Shown piece after piece: positions 43,500-53,237 of a stretch of DNA of 64,000 bases. Positions within the stretch are counted from its first letter, which is position 1. Each line of letters begins with the position of its first letter. Source of the stretch: Pseudomonas parafulva (lineage in GTDB: Bacteria; Pseudomonadota; Gammaproteobacteria; Pseudomonadales; Pseudomonadaceae); the NCBI RefSeq assembly GCF_002021815.1, contig NZ_CP019952.1:2387001-2451000 (forward strand), written 5' to 3'. A program made the translations under genes and the position numbers. The notes beneath the pieces are model-generated. The model worked only from the letters and a program-made list of their open reading frames with translations. It was not told where the DNA came from and did not search any database.

Positions 43500-43660
43500 T
43501 CAACGGTCCTTGGGGGCGTGCGGTTGGGCTCGGGCACAGCAGCAAGGCCCATGGCCTGTGCAAAAGCACAAAGACAGCCACGCCGCCGTCCCCGAGACTC
43601 GTTCAGGCGAGCGCCGGAACAGGCGACGCGGTGACAACCATAACAACAGAGAACCCGATC

Positions 43661-44989
43661 ATGGCACACAGCCCCGCCCCTGACCAAGGCACGGACACCA
43701 CCCGCAATGCGCTGTACCGGCGCATCACCTTGCGGCTGATTCCGTTCATTTTCATCTGCTACCTGTTCAACTACCTCGACCGCGTCAACGTCGGCTTCGC
43801 CAAGCTGCAGATGCTCGACGCGCTCAAGTTCAGCGAAACCGTCTACGGCCTCGGTGCCGGTATCTTCTTCATCGGCTACGTCCTGTGCGGCCTTCCGAGC
43901 AATCTGGCGCTCAACCGCTTCGGCCCACGGCGCTGGATCGCCTTGATGATGATTGCCTGGGGCAGCTTGTCCACCTGTCTGCTGTTCGTGACGACCCCCA
44001 CCGAGTTCTATGCCCTGCGCCTGCTCACAGGTGCCGCCGAGGCAGGCTTCTTCCCAGGCGTGGTGCTGTACCTCTCGCGCTGGTTCCCCGGTGCGCGCCG
44101 TGGCCGCATCATGGCCTTGTTCATGTCCGCGATCCCGGTCTCGGGCCTGTTGGGCAGCCCGTTCTCCGGCTGGATCCTCGAGCATTTTGCAGCCGGGCAA
44201 CATGGCCTTGCCGGCTGGCAATGGATGTTCCTGATTCAAGGGCTGCCGACCGTTGCGCTCGGCGTGCTGGCGGTGTTCCTGCTCAGCGATGGCTACCAGA
44301 AAGCGGCCTGGCTGAGCGATGATGAACGCCGGCTGATCGCCGCCGATCTGCAGGCCGATGCCGACAGCAAGCCGCCCACCACGGGCGACAGCGTTCTGGC
44401 CGTGCTGGCCAACCCGCTGATCTGGACCTTCGGCTTCATCTACTTCTGCATCCAGAGCGGTGTGTACGCCATCAACTTCTGGCTGCCTTCGATCATCAAG
44501 AACATGGGCTTCGACAACCCCCTGCTCATTGGCTGGTTGAGCGCCATTCCCTACTTGCTGGCCGGGGTTTTCATGATCCTGTGCGGGCGCTCGGCGGACC
44601 TTCGCAATGAGCGCCGCTGGCACTTGGTAGTGCCGATGCTGATGGGCGCTGTGGGCCTGCTGATGGCGGTGAATTTCGCGGCTACTCCGGCGATCGCCAT
44701 CCTGGGCCTGTCCATCGCCACCATGGGCGCCCTCACCGGCCTGCCGATGTTCTGGCCGATGCCCACGGCCTTGCTCAGCGCGGGTGCGGCCGTAGCGGGC
44801 CTGGCCCTGATCAACTCGGTCGGCCAAATGGCGGGCTTTCTCAGCCCTTATCTGGTCGGGTTCATCAAGGACCAGACCGGTTCGACCGACGCTGCCCTCT
44901 ACGCCCTGGCGGCGCTGATCGTGGTGGGTAGCCTGGTGGCCCTGCGCGCCACCCGTACCCTTATGCCCGCACCTGCCACAGCCGACTGA
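43661..44989 (+). CDS. gudP: MFS transporter, GudP-like (D-glucarate/galactarate)
   Basis: The 442-residue protein is an anion:cation symporter-type MFS carrier with 12 predicted membrane segments. YLFNYLDRVNVGFAKLQM near residue 35 and the RLLTGAAEAGFFPGVVLYLS region match the GudP/phthalate-transporter branch. The divergent cdaR and the nearby glycerate kinase support a sugar-diacid substrate; glucarate dehydratase genes are not in the window. ATG 43661 is chosen as the natural start; the frame extends upstream over the cdaR promoter without a start signal. Confidence 0.85.
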   Translation: MAHSPAPDQGTDTTRNALYRRITLRLIPFIFICYLFNYLDRVNVGFAKLQMLDALKFSETVYGLGAGIFFIGYVLCGLPSNLALNRFGPRRWIALMMIAWGSLSTCLLFVTTPTEFYALRLLTGAAEAGFFPGVVLYLSRWFPGARRGRIMALFMSAIPVSGLLGSPFSGWILEHFAAGQHGLAGWQWMFLIQGLPTVALGVLAVFLLSDGYQKAAWLSDDERRLIAADLQADADSKPPTTGDSVLAVLANPLIWTFGFIYFCIQSGVYAINFWLPSIIKNMGFDNPLLIGWLSAIPYLLAGVFMILCGRSADLRNERRWHLVVPMLMGAVGLLMAVNFAATPAIAILGLSIATMGALTGLPMFWPMPTALLSAGAAVAGLALINSVGQMAGFLSPYLVGFIKDQTGSTDAALYALAALIVVGSLVALRATRTLMPAPATAD

Positions 44990-45006
44990 CGGTCGCGCCA
45001 ACGGCG

Positions 45007-45043
45007 CTTGCTCGCACGGGTCATGCGGTCCCGTGCGAGCAAG
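45007..45043. repeat. 14-bp perfect hairpin downstream of gudP
   Basis: CTTGCTCGCACGGG and its exact complement flank a 9-nt loop, 18 bp beyond the gudP stop. No T-run is present, so it could be a terminator, mRNA stabiliser or REP-like element. The remaining intergenic part to 45154 holds only the next gene's ribosome-binding site. Confidence 0.6.
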
Positions 45044-45153
45044 GTTGACCACCCCTTGTTCCCTGTACGGCGCTCCAGTCGTCAGCTCGACGCAGCCCGA
45101 CCTGGCAAATCGGCGTCGAACCCTTCCAGAGGCCCCCCTTTGGAGAATTCACC

Positions 45154-46674
45154 ATGACCGAACACGCCGTGGCCCGCCTGGCCGACCTCGATGAACACAC
45201 CCCCCTGCGCGTGGAAGCCGGTAGCGAAGAGCTGATCATCGTCCGTCAGGGCGATCAGGTGCGTGCTTTTCAGGGCAACTGCCCTCATGCAGGCGCGCCG
45301 CTGGATGAGGGCCGCGTCTGCGGCGGCTTGCTGATTTGCCCATGGCACAAGGCCGCGTTCGCCGTGGACGAGGGGGCCGTGTGCGAGCCCCCTGCCCTGA
45401 CCGACCTGCGCCGCTACAAGGCCTGGGTCAAGGATGACCAGGTGTGGGTGGACGACCGCCCTCTGCCCAAGGCGCGCCCGCCCCGGCACAGCGATGCGCG
45501 GTGTTTCGTGGTGCTGGGGGCCGGTGCGGCAGGCAGTGCCGCCGTGGCCACGTTGCTCCGCCATGGCTTCAACGGCCGCCTGGTGTGGATCGACCAGGAG
45601 CGCCAGCCGGCCTACGACCGCACGGCCCTGAGCAAATTCGTGCTCGCAGGCCAGATGGCCCCGGATGAGGTGCCGATGCTGCTGGAGCCTGATGACCTGC
45701 GGATGGGGCAACTGGAGCGTCGGCACGCCAAGGTCCGCTCGCTCAACGCCCAGAAACGCCAGCTCCTGATGGCCGACGGCCAACGCATTGACTATGACGC
45801 CTGTCTGCTCGCCACGGGCGCCAAGGCCCAGCGCCCGGATATCCCGGGGCGTGACCTGCCTGGCGTCTTCACGCTGCGCGCGCGCGGGGACGCGACGCAA
45901 CTGCTCGATGCCGTGGAACCGGGCAAGCCGGTCGTGATCGTGGGCGACAGTTTCATCGGCCTGGAAGCGGCCTCGGCGTTGAGCGAATACGGTGCCCAGG
46001 TCCATGTAATCGGACGGCACGATGTCCCGCTGGTCAAGCAGCTGGGCGAGCGCATCGGCCGGGCGATTCGTGCCTTGCACGAGCGCAAGGGCGTCACTTT
46101 CCATGGCCCGGCCGAGGTGAAGGCGATCGAAGGCGTAGATCAGGTCGAAGCGGTCGTGCTTGGCAGCGGCGAGCGCGTGGACTGCCAGGCGGTGCTGCTG
46201 GGAACGGGGGTAGCCCCGGCCACGGCTTTTCTCAATGGGGTGTCGCTGGCCGACGACCATGGCGTGCCGGTCAACGGTGAAATGCAGGTGGCCGAAGGCC
46301 TATGGGCGGCGGGTGACATGGCCACCTTCCCACTCGCCGGCCAATCGGTGCGCATCGAACACTGGCGGCTGGCGCAGCAACACGGCGTCATCGCCGCGGC
46401 AAACATGCTGGGCCAGCAGCGCCGCTACGCCGACGTGCCGTTTTTCTGGACCTATCACCATGGGCAGCGGTTCGAAGTGCTCGGCCACGCTCGGCAGTGG
46501 GACGCCATCACCTTCGTCGGCGCCCCGGAAAGCGGGGATTTCATTGCGCTGCAATGCCTGGCGGATCTGGTACAGGCCGTGGTTGCCAAGGGTTATGCCT
46601 CAGCCATGATGCAGCTGTCACAACGCATGAAGCGGCCGCTGACCACCGCCGAGGCCCTCGAACTGATCCACTGA
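45154..46674 (+). CDS. Rieske-FAD/NAD(P) oxidoreductase fusion
   Basis: The 506-residue protein fuses an N-terminal Rieske [2Fe-2S] domain (CPHAGAPL near residue 47 and CPWHKAAF near 66) to a pyridine-nucleotide-disulphide-type flavoprotein: FAD site VVLGAGAAGSAAVATLL, NAD(P)-binding VVIVGDSFIGLEAASAL, and AAGDMATFP. This is the AIF-L/ferredoxin-reductase-like architecture. It probably feeds electrons to an acceptor such as a monooxygenase or ferredoxin, but no oxygenase is adjacent. GGAG lies 8 nt before ATG 45154. Confidence 0.9.
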   Translation: MTEHAVARLADLDEHTPLRVEAGSEELIIVRQGDQVRAFQGNCPHAGAPLDEGRVCGGLLICPWHKAAFAVDEGAVCEPPALTDLRRYKAWVKDDQVWVDDRPLPKARPPRHSDARCFVVLGAGAAGSAAVATLLRHGFNGRLVWIDQERQPAYDRTALSKFVLAGQMAPDEVPMLLEPDDLRMGQLERRHAKVRSLNAQKRQLLMADGQRIDYDACLLATGAKAQRPDIPGRDLPGVFTLRARGDATQLLDAVEPGKPVVIVGDSFIGLEAASALSEYGAQVHVIGRHDVPLVKQLGERIGRAIRALHERKGVTFHGPAEVKAIEGVDQVEAVVLGSGERVDCQAVLLGTGVAPATAFLNGVSLADDHGVPVNGEMQVAEGLWAAGDMATFPLAGQSVRIEHWRLAQQHGVIAAANMLGQQRRYADVPFFWTYHHGQRFEVLGHARQWDAITFVGAPESGDFIALQCLADLVQAVVAKGYASAMMQLSQRMKRPLTTAEALELIH

Positions 46675-46758
46675 GGTCCCTGGCCGTGCGTCTGGGCTGG
46701 TAGCGCGCCATCAGCTAGGGTTATCTTCACCCCTGATAACAATAACTGTGGAGCGCCC

Positions 46759-48675
46759 ATGCCCGCTCATAACCCTGCCTCGGAACTGGCGGCCTTCGTC
46801 GACAGTCACTTCGGCCACCGCGGCCTGGTCCCGGAAGCGGTGATCGCCGAATCCTGGTACCGCAGTGTCACCCAGCACCGCCTGGACCCGAGTGTGCACC
46901 CGACGGACAATATGCTCAGTGCCGCCGAAATCCGCCAGTTGCAAGCCCAGCACCAGGCCTACCTGACCCTCGCCAGCCAGGGGGTGAGTGGCTTGGCCCG
47001 GCGGGTAGCGGATGCAGGTTTTGCCGTTTTGCTCAGCGATGCGGCGGGGGTCACGCTCGATGCCCGCCTGCCTGCCGACGCCGGGCACTTCACCGGGTCC
47101 GGGCTGGTGGTGGGGGCGCGCTGGGACGAGTCCATCGCCGGCACCAACGGCATCGGCACCGCGCTGGCCTCACAACAGGCGCTGACCATTCACCGTCAGG
47201 AACATTTCCTGGCCAGCAATGCCCGGCTCAGTTGCTCGGTCTCGCCGATTTTCGACAGCCATAACCACCTGCTGGGTTGCCTGAACGCGACCTGCTTGTA
47301 CAACGATGGGCCCAAGCAGGCCCAGCACCTGACCTTGCAATTGGTGACGCTGTACGCGCGGCTGATCGAAAACGCGCATTTTCGCCAGCGTTACCGCGAC
47401 TGCCTGACCCTCGCGGTCAAGCCCTGCGACGGCGATGCGGACCTGGCAGCCGAGCAACTGCTGGCCCTCGACGAGGGTGGCCGTATCGTCGGGGCCAACC
47501 GGGCCGCGTTCAACAGCAACCCCCATGCCCTGCTCGGCCTGCGTATCGAGCAGGTGTTGAGTGCCGACATCGACCAGTTGCTGGCCCTGACCCAGGGCGG
47601 CGCTCGGGGCACGCAGCTGTACGATGCGTGCCAGGTCACGGGCCTTGAGGTTGGCCTGCGCGTGCCGCGCGCTTATCGCCCTTGTGCCTCGACTGCACCG
47701 GCGGCCTCTGCCAACGCACATCCGACACTCGACCAGCTGGCCGGCGGCGACCCGCAGCTGCAGCACGCCGTCACGCGCCTGCGCAAGGTGCTGGACAAGG
47801 ACATCGCGCTGCTGCTCAGCGGTGAAACCGGCACCGGCAAGGAAGCGTTCGCTCGCGCCCTGCACCAGGCAAGCGCCCGAAGCGCCCGGCCTTTCGTGGC
47901 GCTCAATTGCGCTGCCATTCCCGAAGCGCTGATCGAAAGCGAATTGTTCGGCTACCGGCCCGGCAGCTTCACCGGGGCGGACCGCAAGGGCATGAAAGGC
48001 AAGCTGGAACAGGCCAACGGCGGCACGCTGTTTCTCGATGAAATAGGCGACATGCCGGCTGATCTGCAAACCCGTCTGCTAAGGGTGCTGGCGGAACGGG
48101 AGCTGGTGGCGCTGGGGGCGGCCACGCCGGTGAGGCTGGATATTCAGGTGATATCGGCGACGCACCAGGACCTGACTGCCAGGATCGCCACCCACCAATT
48201 CCGCGAGGACCTCTACTACCGGCTCTGTGGCATGCGCATCACGCTGCCGGCGCTGCGCGAGCGCAGTGACCGGGCGCACGTGATCGAGGGTCTGCTGGCA
48301 CGTCTGGCGCCAGGGCTGCACCTGTCAGCATCTGCACACGCCGCCCTGCTGGCCTACTCCTGGCCGGGTAACATTCGCCAACTGCTCAATGCCCTGCGCC
48401 AGGGCGCGGCCCTGGCAGAAGGCGGGTGCATCGAACTGGCCGACCTGCCCGCCGAGTTGCAGCTTGGGCAGGTCGAACCGAGCAGGACAATCTGCGCAAC
48501 GCCGCAGCTTGGGCAGCAGGTCGAGGAGGCTGAAGCTGACCATCTGCTAACGCTGCTGCGCCGTACCCAGTGGAACATGAGCGCCGCCGCCCAGGCCGCT
48601 GGCATCTCGCGCTCCACGCTGTACCGCAAGATCAGGCGCCACGGCATCGTGCAACCCAATCGCCAGGGCCACTGA
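46759..48675 (+). CDS. Sigma-54-dependent activator, AcoR type
   Basis: The 638-residue protein has an N-terminal GAF-type sensor region (~residues 60-200), a central AAA+ domain and a C-terminal Fis-type HTH (AAAQAAGISRSTLYRKIRRH). AAA+ motifs are GETGTGKE (Walker A), NGGTLFLDEIGD (Walker B) and GSFTGA in place of the canonical GAFTGA sigma-54-binding loop. The Ser substitution is seen in some relatives. It faces the quinohaemoprotein dehydrogenase-aldA operon, which has a -24/-12 promoter, so it probably activates it in response to an alcohol or aldehyde signal. Confidence 0.92.
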   Translation: MPAHNPASELAAFVDSHFGHRGLVPEAVIAESWYRSVTQHRLDPSVHPTDNMLSAAEIRQLQAQHQAYLTLASQGVSGLARRVADAGFAVLLSDAAGVTLDARLPADAGHFTGSGLVVGARWDESIAGTNGIGTALASQQALTIHRQEHFLASNARLSCSVSPIFDSHNHLLGCLNATCLYNDGPKQAQHLTLQLVTLYARLIENAHFRQRYRDCLTLAVKPCDGDADLAAEQLLALDEGGRIVGANRAAFNSNPHALLGLRIEQVLSADIDQLLALTQGGARGTQLYDACQVTGLEVGLRVPRAYRPCASTAPAASANAHPTLDQLAGGDPQLQHAVTRLRKVLDKDIALLLSGETGTGKEAFARALHQASARSARPFVALNCAAIPEALIESELFGYRPGSFTGADRKGMKGKLEQANGGTLFLDEIGDMPADLQTRLLRVLAERELVALGAATPVRLDIQVISATHQDLTARIATHQFREDLYYRLCGMRITLPALRERSDRAHVIEGLLARLAPGLHLSASAHAALLAYSWPGNIRQLLNALRQGAALAEGGCIELADLPAELQLGQVEPSRTICATPQLGQQVEEAEADHLLTLLRRTQWNMSAAAQAAGISRSTLYRKIRRHGIVQPNRQGH

Positions 48676-48677
48676 GC

Positions 48678-48708
48678 CCAGTGCCCTGCCGTGACGGCGG
48701 GGCACTGG
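48678..48708. terminator. Hairpin between convergent regulator and aldA
   Basis: CCAGTGCCC and GGGCACTGG pair around a smaller inner GCCGT/ACGGC stem, giving a long, imperfect hairpin between two convergent stops. It is likely a bidirectional terminator. Confidence 0.65.
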
Positions 48709-48721
48709 CAACTGCCGAGCT

Positions 48722-50161
48722 TCAACCCTGGATGTAGACCACCTGCGTGCGCGTGTACTCATAAAGCCCATGCTTACCGTCCGCCCCGCCTATGCCCGAC
48801 TTGCGGGCCCCGGCGTGGAAGCCTTGCATGGCCTCGAAGTTTTCGCGGTTGATGTAGGTCTCGCCAAAGTCGATTTCCCGGCATGCCTTGAGCGCGGCGT
48901 TCAGATCGCGGGTATAGAGCGACGAGGTCAGCCCGTACTCGCTGTCGTTGGCCAGGGCAATGGCTTCGTCCAGGTCCTCCACCACCTGGATCGGTAATAC
49001 CGGCCCGAAGATTTCCTTGCGCATGATCTCCATGTCGCCCGCGCAGCCTGCCAGCACGGTGGGCTGATAATGAAAACCGCTGCCAAGGTCGGCCACCTGC
49101 CCGCCCGTGACCACCTGCGCGCCCTGGGCCTGGGCGGTGCGCACCATCTGCGCCACCTTGTCCAGGCCGGCCTGGTTGATCAGCGGCCCCATGTGCAGGT
49201 CCTCCTGCGACGATGGGTCCCCATAGCGCGTGGCGGCCATCGCCTGGGCCACCTGATCGATGAACCGATCGGCCACCTGGCGCGCCACGTACACGCGCTC
49301 TGCGCAGTTGCACACCTGTCCGGTGTTGATCACCCGCGAGGCGACGATCGCGTTCACTGCCAGGTTCAGGTCGGCATCGGCCAACACGATGGCAGGCGCC
49401 TTGCCGCCCAGTTCCAAGTTCAGCTTGGTGATGTTCGGCGCCGCCGCTGCCATGATCCGTGCACCGGTCGCCACACTGCCGGTGAAACTCACCATATCCA
49501 CGCCGGGGTGACTGGACAGGCCGTGGCCCACGGCGGCGCCTGTGCCGCCGACCACGTTGAACACCCCGGGTGGCAGGCCGGTTTCGGCCACCAGCCGGGC
49601 GAACGCGTAGCAGTTGATCGGAGTTTCCTCACTGGGCTTGACCACGATGGTGTTGCCGGTGATGAGCGCCGGCGCCATCTTGCGGGCGATCAGGAAGAAC
49701 GGGAAGTTCCACGGCAGAATGCCTGCCACCACGCCCACCGGCTTGCGCATGAGAAACACATGCTCGGCCTGACGGTCGCTGGTCAACACCTCACCTTCCA
49801 GGCGCCGCGCCCACTCGGCCATGTAGTCCAGATAATCGGCCGTGAAGCCGACTTCCACCTGGGCCAGAGCCGGGACCTTGCCGCCTTCCAGGGTAATGGT
49901 CCGGGCCAGCTGGTCGGCATTGGCCCGTATCCGGCTCGCGATAGCACGCAGGTAGCCCGCGCGTTCCTGCGCAGGCCGGGCTGCCCAGGCCTTCTGAGCC
50001 CGGCGTGCCGCGCTCACGGCCTGGTCGACCTGAGCCTGCGAGGACTCAGGCACGCGACCGAGCAACTGGCCGTTGGCCGGGTTATGGACCTCAAGCAAGG
50101 CTTCACCGGGTTCGAACCGGTTGTCGATGAAGTTCTGGTAGACCGAATCGTTCATGGGCAT
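48722..50161 (-). CDS. aldA: AldA-like aldehyde dehydrogenase
   Basis: The ~479-residue protein matches E. coli lactaldehyde/glycolaldehyde dehydrogenase AldA motif for motif: ILPWNFPFFLIARKMAPAL, KLNLELGGKAPAIV (general-base Glu) and NTGQVCNCAERVY (catalytic Cys). It oxidises an aldehyde to the acid with NAD. It starts just 1 bp after the alcohol dehydrogenase stop, so the two convert alcohol to aldehyde to acid. ATG 50161 has AGGAG 4 nt upstream; ATG 50155 has 10 nt and is equally plausible. Confidence 0.9.
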   Translation of the reverse strand: MPMNDSVYQNFIDNRFEPGEALLEVHNPANGQLLGRVPESSQAQVDQAVSAARRAQKAWAARPAQERAGYLRAIASRIRANADQLARTITLEGGKVPALAQVEVGFTADYLDYMAEWARRLEGEVLTSDRQAEHVFLMRKPVGVVAGILPWNFPFFLIARKMAPALITGNTIVVKPSEETPINCYAFARLVAETGLPPGVFNVVGGTGAAVGHGLSSHPGVDMVSFTGSVATGARIMAAAAPNITKLNLELGGKAPAIVLADADLNLAVNAIVASRVINTGQVCNCAERVYVARQVADRFIDQVAQAMAATRYGDPSSQEDLHMGPLINQAGLDKVAQMVRTAQAQGAQVVTGGQVADLGSGFHYQPTVLAGCAGDMEIMRKEIFGPVLPIQVVEDLDEAIALANDSEYGLTSSLYTRDLNAALKACREIDFGETYINRENFEAMQGFHAGARKSGIGGADGKHGLYEYTRTQVVYIQG

Positions 50162-50162
50162 T

Positions 50163-52331
50163 TCACTCCTGTGGTGCATTGTCAGCCAGCGATGAAGAGC
50201 TTGCCGGGCGGGCGCTGAACCGCTTCCAGACCTCGCCCTCCTCCTGCAAGTCGTGGGCACGCTTGATCAGGTACTGATGGACCTGCTCGACCTGCTCGGG
50301 GTTGAGGTTGTCGGCGAACGAGGGCATGCCATCGGGCACCCTGCCGCCGTAGAGAATCCCGAGGAACATCTGGTGCTTGTCGGCGCTCAGCTTGCGCAGG
50401 TCCGGCAGTACCCCGCCGCTGACCGCATGAATGCCGTGGCACTGGGAGCAGTTGCCGTCGTACAGCGCAGCGCCTGCGGCGACCGTCTCGGCGTTGGCCG
50501 TCAATGGCGGCGGCTTGGGCGCATCGGCAGGCGGGGCCGGCTCGCGCAGCTTGGCCGTGCCGCCCAGCTTGTAGGTCAGCACCTGTGCGTAGGGCTGCAC
50601 GCCTGCACGCAACGAGAGTGCCCCAGCGAATGTGGAAAACGCGCCGCCCCAGCCCGCCATGAAGGTGACGTATTGTTCACCGTCGACGGCATAGGTGATC
50701 GGTGCGGCCATCACGCCGCTGGCTGCAGGCGCTTCCCACAGCTTCTTGCCGGTTTCGGCGGCATAGGCAATGACCCGGCCGTCGGCGCTGCCTTCGAACA
50801 CCAGGTTGCCGGCCGTGCTCAAGGTGCCGCCATTGAAGATGGTGATGTACGGCACTTCCCAGGCAGGCGCCTGCTTGACCGGGTCCCAGGCGATCAGTTT
50901 GCCTGACCAGGTCTTGGCCATGTCCAGCAGCCCTTCGGCGCCTTCGGGCATCATGCCGGTACGCAGCCCCAGCTGATAGACGCTTTTGAACGGGTTGCGC
51001 TTGGGCGCTTCGGGCACGTGCTCGTAGTAGGCGGACATGATGTGGGCCGGGATGTACACCAGCCCCGTCTGCGGGTTGTACGACATCGGGTGCCAGTCGT
51101 GCGCCCCCCAGAACGCCGGGGTCACCAGTTTGCGCTTGCCGTCCTTCCAGTAGGCCGCCGCCTCGTCATCGACGATGGGCCGGCCAGTCTTCATGTCGAT
51201 GCCCTTGGTCCAGTTCACCGGCACGATGTTCTTGGCCGACAGCAACTCGCCGGTTTCCCGGTCCAGCACGTAGAAGAAGCCATTCTTGGGCGCCTGCATC
51301 AGCACCTTGCGCGGCTTGCCGTCGATGGGCAGCTCGGCCAGGATCATGTGTTGGGTGGCCGTGAAGTCCCAGGCGTCGCCGGGCGTGGTCTGGTAGTGCC
51401 AGGCGTACTCGCCGGTATCGGCATTCACCGCCACGATCGAGGACAGGAACAGGTTGTCGCCCTTGGCCTGGCTGCGCCATTTGGGGTCCCACATCGCGCC
51501 GTTGCCCACGCCGATGTACAGCAGGTTCAACTGCGGGTCATAGGCGAAGGAATCCCAGGCTGTCCCGCCGCCCCCCCACTCGACGTAGGCATCCCCGTGC
51601 CAGGTCTTGCTGGCGATCTGCATGGCCTTATCCTCAGGCGGTAGCTTCGGGTCGCCCGGTACGGTGTAGAACCGCCATGCCTGGCGGCCGGTCTCGGCGT
51701 CGTAGGCGGTCACATAGCCACGCACGCCGAATTCGGCGCCGCCATTGCCAATCACCACCTTGCCGTTGACCACCCGCGGCGCACCGGTGATGGTGTAGCT
51801 GCGCGTGGTATCGGCGCGGGTGTCGACCGACCACACCCGCTTGCCGGTCTTGGCGTCGATGGCCTCCAGGCGACCGTCGAGCACACCGACGTAGACCTTG
51901 CCCTGCCACACGGCCACGCCCCGGTTGACCGCATCGCAGCAGGCCTCGCCCGCACGGTTGCGGTCGGACTGCGGGTCGTACTTCCACAGCAGCTGGCCGT
52001 TGCGCGCATCCAGCGCGTACACCACCGAGAACGGCCCCGTGGTGTACATCACCCCATCGACCACGATGGGAGTCGCCTCCACACCGCGGTCCAGGTCGAG
52101 CTTGTAGCTCCACGCCAGCCCTAGCTGGCTGACGTTGCTCTGGTCGATGGTCTTGAGGGGGCTGAAGCGTTGCTCGTCGTACGTGCGGCCATGGCTCATC
52201 CAGTTGCCGGGCTCTTTGTCCGCATCGATGATGCGTTGCCCATCGACACCGGCGGCAAAGGCCAGGGGTGTCCAACTGAGGGCCATGGCCAGGCAGCCGA
52301 GTGCAAGGCGTTGGGGGCCTGATCGATTCAT
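50163..52331 (-). CDS. PQQ-dependent quinohaemoprotein alcohol dehydrogenase (type II)
   Basis: The 722-residue protein has a cleavable signal peptide (residues ~1-26, ending FAAG) and an eight-bladed PQQ propeller containing the vicinal disulphide motif EACCDAV near residue 127 and the catalytic Asp region PGDAWDFT. A C-terminal cytochrome c domain carries CSQCHG near residue 628 and an axial Met in DGMPSF. Type II enzymes are periplasmic and pass electrons through the fused haem. The substrate (ethanol, butanol, THF-alcohol) is not readable. It is driven by a sigma-54 promoter and followed by aldA. PQQ biosynthesis genes are not in the window. Confidence 0.95.
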   Translation of the reverse strand: MNRSGPQRLALGCLAMALSWTPLAFAAGVDGQRIIDADKEPGNWMSHGRTYDEQRFSPLKTIDQSNVSQLGLAWSYKLDLDRGVEATPIVVDGVMYTTGPFSVVYALDARNGQLLWKYDPQSDRNRAGEACCDAVNRGVAVWQGKVYVGVLDGRLEAIDAKTGKRVWSVDTRADTTRSYTITGAPRVVNGKVVIGNGGAEFGVRGYVTAYDAETGRQAWRFYTVPGDPKLPPEDKAMQIASKTWHGDAYVEWGGGGTAWDSFAYDPQLNLLYIGVGNGAMWDPKWRSQAKGDNLFLSSIVAVNADTGEYAWHYQTTPGDAWDFTATQHMILAELPIDGKPRKVLMQAPKNGFFYVLDRETGELLSAKNIVPVNWTKGIDMKTGRPIVDDEAAAYWKDGKRKLVTPAFWGAHDWHPMSYNPQTGLVYIPAHIMSAYYEHVPEAPKRNPFKSVYQLGLRTGMMPEGAEGLLDMAKTWSGKLIAWDPVKQAPAWEVPYITIFNGGTLSTAGNLVFEGSADGRVIAYAAETGKKLWEAPAASGVMAAPITYAVDGEQYVTFMAGWGGAFSTFAGALSLRAGVQPYAQVLTYKLGGTAKLREPAPPADAPKPPPLTANAETVAAGAALYDGNCSQCHGIHAVSGGVLPDLRKLSADKHQMFLGILYGGRVPDGMPSFADNLNPEQVEQVHQYLIKRAHDLQEEGEVWKRFSARPASSSSLADNAPQE

Positions 52332-52387
52332 GCGCTGTTCTCCGTTCTTGTTATGGCGACGCTGCGACGAGCGTCATTCCAGGCAAG

Positions 52388-52403
52388 AGCAACGGCTGTG
52401 CCA
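52388..52403 (-). promoter_or_regulatory. Sigma-54 (-24/-12) promoter of the alcohol dehydrogenase operon
   Basis: On the minus strand TGGCAC-AGCCG-TTGCT matches the -24/-12 consensus TGGCAC-N5-TTGCW exactly. It lies ~57 bp before ATG 52331. A dedicated AcoR-type activator gene is 3.7 kb away. No activator-binding repeat was confidently seen between 52404 and 52526. Confidence 0.85.
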
Positions 52404-52526
52404 AACCGCCGGCTGAGGGCCGGAGATACCGCGGTAGAGCCTTTGGCCGTCAGTGAGCAGGGGCCGGATACGGGCGAATGCTCGACACAGTTGCTTCAAC
52501 CTTGGGTCAAAGGTGGAACAGGTGTG

Positions 52527-53231
52527 TCACAGCTGAAGAATGCCCGCAGCTTTGATCAGCAAAAGGTGCAGCGGGTAGAACCCATAGCCCCAGCGACCCA
52601 CTGCCGGCACGCGACGCCATCGGCTGTGCAACAGGCCGTTGCCGACCGGGATGGCCACGGCGGCAACCGTCAGCGTGACCCAGGTGAAGGGGGCGCTCAG
52701 GTGCGTCATCAACCAGCTGTTGGTCAAGTTGCCGGCAACCGCCGACAGGCACGGCACAAGCCACATTCGGCCCCCGTAGCGGTGGCCAAGCACGCAAACG
52801 GCGGGTAGCAGCACCCCTGGCAGGCCGTACATCAGGTACGGGCTGCCAGCCCAACCTGCGCCCAGCGCGACCAGCCCCAGCAGCCGCGTTGCCAACTGGG
52901 TATGCTGCACGCCCCAGGCCAGCAGCAGGCCCAACAACAGCGTCGGCATGATGCTGAACGTGGTCGAGCCGCTGTCCAGCCAGCGGTAAGCGGGCTCGGA
53001 CAGCACCGTGAACAGCAGCATCGGCCCCAGGTACCGCCCGTGGTGGCGATCAAGCAACGTGTCAGGCCCGCGCCGCACCACGTTCATGGCCATGGCCAGG
53101 CAAAAGAGCGGAAACGCCAGTCGGCCAACCACGAACAGGCCGTGGGCCTGCGGCCAGAGAAAGCGCAGGTGGTCAGCGACCATCGCCAGCATCGCGACCC
53201 ACTTCACCAGGTCCAGCCCGCCTGAGCGCAT
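52527..53231 (-). CDS. TraX family membrane protein
   Basis: The 234-residue protein has about seven hydrophobic segments and begins LDLVKWVAMLAMVADHLRFL, with a conserved His in MVADHLRF, and GYGFYPLHLLLIKA near its end, as in TraX-family membrane acyltransferase-like proteins. TraX acetylates F-pilin in plasmids, but chromosomal copies have no known target. It follows the YdjM-like gene by 6 bp in one operon. Confidence 0.83.
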   Translation of the reverse strand: MRSGGLDLVKWVAMLAMVADHLRFLWPQAHGLFVVGRLAFPLFCLAMAMNVVRRGPDTLLDRHHGRYLGPMLLFTVLSEPAYRWLDSGSTTFSIMPTLLLGLLLAWGVQHTQLATRLLGLVALGAGWAGSPYLMYGLPGVLLPAVCVLGHRYGGRMWLVPCLSAVAGNLTNSWLMTHLSAPFTWVTLTVAAVAIPVGNGLLHSRWRRVPAVGRWGYGFYPLHLLLIKAAGILQL

Positions 53232-53237
53232 GGGGGG

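Noticed and set aside
43460..45052. 530-residue minus-strand frame
   Set aside because: It is opposite the GudP-like transporter; Gln/His-rich, no domain.
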